DNA of 17,732 nt, taken from Deltaproteobacteria bacterium. GTDB taxonomy: Bacteria; Desulfobacterota; DSM-4660; Desulfatiglandales; Desulfatiglandaceae. The position numbers and the translations under genes were made by a program. Each line of letters begins with the position of its first letter. The stretch's first letter is position 1. The stretch covers positions 3,043 to 20,774 of the forward strand of contig JAFCZI010000007.1 of assembly GCA_019314425.1 (NCBI GenBank), in the 5' to 3' direction. Below the pieces are notes generated by a model. It did no database searches, was not told where the DNA came from, and worked only from the letters and a program-made list of their open reading frames with translations. Shown one piece after another: positions 14,960 through 17,732 of this stretch.

Positions 14960-16321
14960 ATGGTTCGAAAAAAAAAGATAGAGCATGTGCTGATCGTCGA
15001 CAATGAATCAGTGGTCCGGAAAGGGATCAGCCGTGCGCTTGCCAACCGCCACATACAGGCCACCGAAGCCGTAAATGGAAAAGAGGCGCTGGCACACCTG
15101 AATACCCGCGATTTCGACCTGGTCCTTCTGGATATCAAAATGGAGGATATGGACGGGGTTGAAGTCCTTCGGCAGATCCGTCGTAAAGATCCCGAAACCA
15201 GCGTGGTCATGATTACCGGGTATCCCACCATTGCCACGGCAGTCCATTGTACCAAGCTCGGCGCTCTGGACTACTTGACCAAGCCCTTCAGCCTGGATGA
15301 TCTGGACGCTGCCCTGGGAAAGGTCCGGGATAAACAGACCGTGGGAGAAAAACCCTCAACAACATCAATCGGAATCAGACAGGATTCGCCCAAACACTTC
15401 ATTGTGGGCGAAAGCCTGCCCATGAGAAAAGTTTTTGAAAAAATCAACCGCGCTGCACCCACCGAAAGTTCTGTCTTGATATCCGGCGAAAGCGGCACCG
15501 GAAAAGAACTGGTGGCACGCGCCATACATGCCAACAGCAATCGCAAAGACATGAAATTTGTGGCGGTGGACTGTTCCGCTCTGGTGGAAACGCTTCTTGA
15601 AAGTGAGCTTTTCGGCCATGTAAAGGGCTCATTCACCGGCGCCCATCAAACCAAACACGGACTCTTTGAACTGGCCAACCACGGTACTTTTTTCTTCGAC
15701 GAAATTACAAACCTGAGCCTTAAAATTCAAGCCAAACTTCTGAGGGTTATTCAAGAACGTGAATTCATGAAGGTGGGAGATCAACATCGCATACAGCTGG
15801 ATGTTCGCATCATCGCCGCTTCCAACACGCCCCTTCCCGAAGCCATCCGGAATGGTATATTTCGAGAAGACCTTTTCTATCGACTGAATGTGGTACCCCT
15901 GGCGCTCCCGCCCCTCAGACAAAGGAAAGAGGATATTCCACTTTTGATCGAACACTTTCTGGAAAAACTGAGCCACAAAATGAAAAAACCACTTCCGGAG
16001 ATATCACCTGAGGCGGTTGGCGTTTTAAAAGAGTACTCCTGGCCGGGCAATATCAGAGAACTTGAGCATGCCATTGAGAGAATCCTTATCCTTGAAGATA
16101 CCGATATTATTAAGGAAAGGAACCTTCCCTCCTACATTATCCAGCAACAGGGGGATCTGCAGATTTTCCCCGAGGACCCCATCACCCTGGAAGCGCTGGA
16201 AAAAAAATACATCGCCTTTGTGCTTAAGAAGGCGGGAGGGAAAAAGATTGAAGCGGCCAGAATCTTGGGCATCAATCGTAAAACCCTTGCCGCCAAAATC
16301 AATAAATACGGGTTACGATAA
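14960..16321 (+). CDS. NtrC-family sigma-54-dependent response regulator
   Basis: A 453-residue enhancer-binding protein. The receiver domain has phosphoacceptor D58 in [11 protein letters not shown] and K108 in LTKPF; its acidic pocket reads VDNES, with N15 where a second Asp is usual. The AAA+ domain has Walker A GESGTGKE (176-183), Walker B FFFDEI (244-249), and a sigma-54 contact loop GSFTGA (223-228) in place of the usual GAFTGA. The C-terminus is a Fis-type helix-turn-helix ([19 protein letters not shown]). It should activate sigma-54 promoters after phosphorylation by the upstream kinases. No clear sigma-54 promoter was found in this window, so its targets are open. Confidence 0.94.
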   Translation: MVRKKKIEHVLIVDNESVVRKGISRALANRHIQATEAVNGKEALAHLNTRDFDLVLLDIKMEDMDGVEVLRQIRRKDPETSVVMITGYPTIATAVHCTKLGALDYLTKPFSLDDLDAALGKVRDKQTVGEKPSTTSIGIRQDSPKHFIVGESLPMRKVFEKINRAAPTESSVLISGESGTGKELVARAIHANSNRKDMKFVAVDCSALVETLLESELFGHVKGSFTGAHQTKHGLFELANHGTFFFDEITNLSLKIQAKLLRVIQEREFMKVGDQHRIQLDVRIIAASNTPLPEAIRNGIFREDLFYRLNVVPLALPPLRQRKEDIPLLIEHFLEKLSHKMKKPLPEISPEAVGVLKEYSWPGNIRELEHAIERILILEDTDIIKERNLPSYIIQQQGDLQIFPEDPITLEALEKKYIAFVLKKAGGKKIEAARILGINRKTLAAKINKYGLR

Positions 16322-16334
16322 TCGGCCCGTTTTT
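16308..16334 (+). terminator. weak hairpin with T-run at the end of the regulator gene
   Basis: ACGGG (16308-16312) pairs with CCCGT (16326-16330), followed by TTTT. The stem has only five base pairs and overlaps the last codons and stop of the regulator, so it is a tentative terminator. Confidence 0.3.
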
Positions 16335-16421
16335 AAGGCCCAAACGAATCACGCTTAATGAGCATAGATAAGGCTGCCGAAGACAAGAGATAAATACGGC
16401 AGCGGAATTTTGCATTTTCTG

Positions 16422-16450
16422 TTGACGCGCTCGCTTCATGCGAGTAGATT
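16422..16450 (+). promoter_or_regulatory. candidate promoter with a dyad in its spacer
   Basis: TTGACG (16422-16427) and TAGATT (16445-16450) are separated by exactly 17 bp. The spacer contains CTCGC and GCGAG, an inverted repeat around TTCAT, which could be an operator. It would give a leader of about 100 bases before the amine-oxidase-like gene. The rest of the 238-bp gap shows nothing recognisable. Confidence 0.4.
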
Positions 16451-16559
16451 TCAAGAGATAATAACCGAGAATTCACTACTCCCGAATGTGCCCTTGGGGT
16501 ACGCAACGAAGAAGACAGCGCTTTTACGAAGCCGTCCAAAATCGTGATGAAATATTACC

Positions 16560-17642
16560 ATGCCCACGGAAACAGTTGATACCATGATTATCGGAGGTGG
16601 CCTCAGCGGTATCTATGCCGCCTACCTGCTGTCCCAAAGAAATAAATCTTTTGTCATTCTCGAAGCCCGTGGACGTATCGGCGGCAGGATTTTAAGCCCT
16701 GAACATCAAGGGTTTTTCTCCGATCTCGGCCCCTCCTGGTACTGGCCCACAATTCACCCGAAAATGGCGCACCTTATTCAAGCCTTGGGGCTCAAGGGTT
16801 ATCGCCAGTTTGAAGCGGGTATGGGCTGTTTTCAAAGTTCCAATGGAACAGTCCAAACCGTCAGCGGTTACCCCATGGAACCCCTCTCCTGGCGGCTTTC
16901 CGGTGGCATGATGGCACTGATCACAAAACTCTGCGAGGATATTCCTGAAAACGCTATCAGACTCAATCACCCGGTCTGTAAGATCGAAAAAAAATTCGCC
17001 GGGCCTCTGGTCAACGTCGGCGAACTGGAGAAAGAGCCCTGGGCCCGGTTCAGCGCCAACAAGATAATCCTCGCCCTGCCGCCACGTCTTGCCGCCGCCA
17101 CCATCCTCTTTAGCCCTGACCTATCTCATAATTTGACTCAGGCGATGCTGAAAATCGGTACGTGGATGGCGGGTCAGGCGAAATTCTGCGCCCTTTACGA
17201 AAAACCTTTCTGGCGGCAAATGGGCCTCTCGGGACAGGCTTTCAGCCAGCACGGTCCACTGGGCGAAATCCATGACGGATCCAACCATAGCCAGGGGCCC
17301 TACGGGCTGACCGGATTTGTCGGTATTCCGGCGGTGCAACGCAACCATCAACAACCCCTCACCGAGGCAATTCTCTCCCAACTTGCAATCATCTACAGCA
17401 AACCGGCTGCGCAGCCAGAGACCTTCTTCTACCAGGATTGGGCACGCGAACGATTTACCGCCACCCAGTTCGACCAGCCGCCGATGTCCGAACATCCTCT
17501 CTATCACCCCCCGGCAGGCCAAACCTCCATTTGGGACGGCGCCATCCATTTTGCCGGCACGGAAACTGCTGACCAACACGGCGGTTATCTCGAAGGCGCC
17601 CTGATCTCCGCTGAACGGGCGGTAATGAATCATTGGCAATGA
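16560..17642 (+). CDS. FAD-dependent amine oxidase-like oxidoreductase
   Basis: A 360-residue flavoprotein of the amino-oxidase family. The N-terminal dinucleotide-binding motif is MIIGGGLSGIYAAYLLSQ, followed by ILEARGRIGGRI, the second FAD-contact motif of this family. The C-terminus has HFAGTETADQHGGYLEGALI, the conserved flavin-binding end. Members usually run to about 430-500 residues, so this one is short, with a reduced substrate domain. Substrate (an amine, or a carotenoid or porphyrin-like molecule in related enzymes) cannot be read from the sequence. No clear ribosome binding site precedes the ATG. It is followed 58 bp later by another gene start on the same strand. Confidence 0.87.
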   Translation: MPTETVDTMIIGGGLSGIYAAYLLSQRNKSFVILEARGRIGGRILSPEHQGFFSDLGPSWYWPTIHPKMAHLIQALGLKGYRQFEAGMGCFQSSNGTVQTVSGYPMEPLSWRLSGGMMALITKLCEDIPENAIRLNHPVCKIEKKFAGPLVNVGELEKEPWARFSANKIILALPPRLAAATILFSPDLSHNLTQAMLKIGTWMAGQAKFCALYEKPFWRQMGLSGQAFSQHGPLGEIHDGSNHSQGPYGLTGFVGIPAVQRNHQQPLTEAILSQLAIIYSKPAAQPETFFYQDWARERFTATQFDQPPMSEHPLYHPPAGQTSIWDGAIHFAGTETADQHGGYLEGALISAERAVMNHWQ

Positions 17643-17700
17643 AGGCATAAAACAATAATAGCGATCAAAGAAGTCCACAATCCAGCACCGGAGGTAAGCA

Positions 17701-17732
17701 ATGTTCCTGAAAGAAGCATGTACACCGAGAAA
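17701..17732 (+). CDS. 5' end of a gene cut by the right window edge
   Basis: An ATG preceded by a strong ribosome binding site GGAGGT (17690-17695, spacing 5) opens a frame beginning MFLKEACTPR. Only ten residues are visible, too few to identify. It is probably co-transcribed with the amine-oxidase-like gene. Confidence 0.6.
   Translation, partial: MFLKEACTPR

Noticed and set aside
1..17732. CRISPR arrays, tRNA or rRNA genes, phage genes
   Set aside because: No regularly spaced repeats, cloverleaf-like stretches or phage structural proteins were seen on either strand.

Overview
The window suggests a Desulfobacterota sulfate reducer (Desulfosarcina/Desulfococcus-like) or a close relative. 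The reasons are an HdrA-MvhD-MetV-MetF methylene-tetrahydrofolate reductase cluster (Wood-Ljungdahl methyl branch linked to HdrA/MvhD electron carriers), multi-PAS histidine kinases next to a sigma-54 response regulator, and small palindromic mobile elements between genes. This assignment comes from gene content and protein style only; no rRNA or marker search was possible.

Layout. Genes up to about 4.6 kb run on the minus strand and genes from 4.9 kb onward on the plus strand. Minus strand: a possible gene start at the left edge, a TetR regulator (66-674), a decayed small HTH gene (902-1126), a Methyltransf_16-type SAM methyltransferase (1143-1805), a polyprenyl diphosphate synthase (2136-3113) and RimO (3244-4581). 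Plus strand: a biotin-synthase-like radical SAM protein (4903-5919), the cluster hdrA-like (6089-8821), mvhD (8900-9307), metV (9337-10005), metF (10002-10934) closed by a strong hairpin terminator, a conserved-looking 83-residue protein (11072-11323), a three-gene signalling run (PAS histidine kinase 11508-13445, receiver-PAS-kinase 13445-14920, NtrC-type regulator 14960-16321), an FAD amine-oxidase-like protein (16560-17642) and a gene start cut by the right edge (17701).

How the parts work together. MetF and MetV should form the methylene-THF reductase. MvhD should pass electrons between it and the double-flavin, ferredoxin-bearing HdrA-like protein. No HdrB or HdrC is encoded beside them, so this is a compact version of the known MetVF-HdrABC-MvhD type. 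The three signalling genes are tightly packed and may form one relay ending in a sigma-54 activator; their target is unknown.

The most informative non-coding structure is a pair of MITE-like elements. A 162-bp copy (4693-4854) with terminal inverted repeats and a 6-bp target duplication sits in the rimO/radical SAM divergent spacer. A second copy (1832-2137) carries a different 141-bp element inserted in its centre, with a 4-bp target duplication; the first copy preserves the empty site. The end of the second copy also completes the stop codon of the polyprenyl synthase gene. A second signal is a 36-bp repeat (34/36 identical) on both sides of the TetR gene that combines a -35 box with a GAACGTTC palindrome, probably the TetR promoter-operator.
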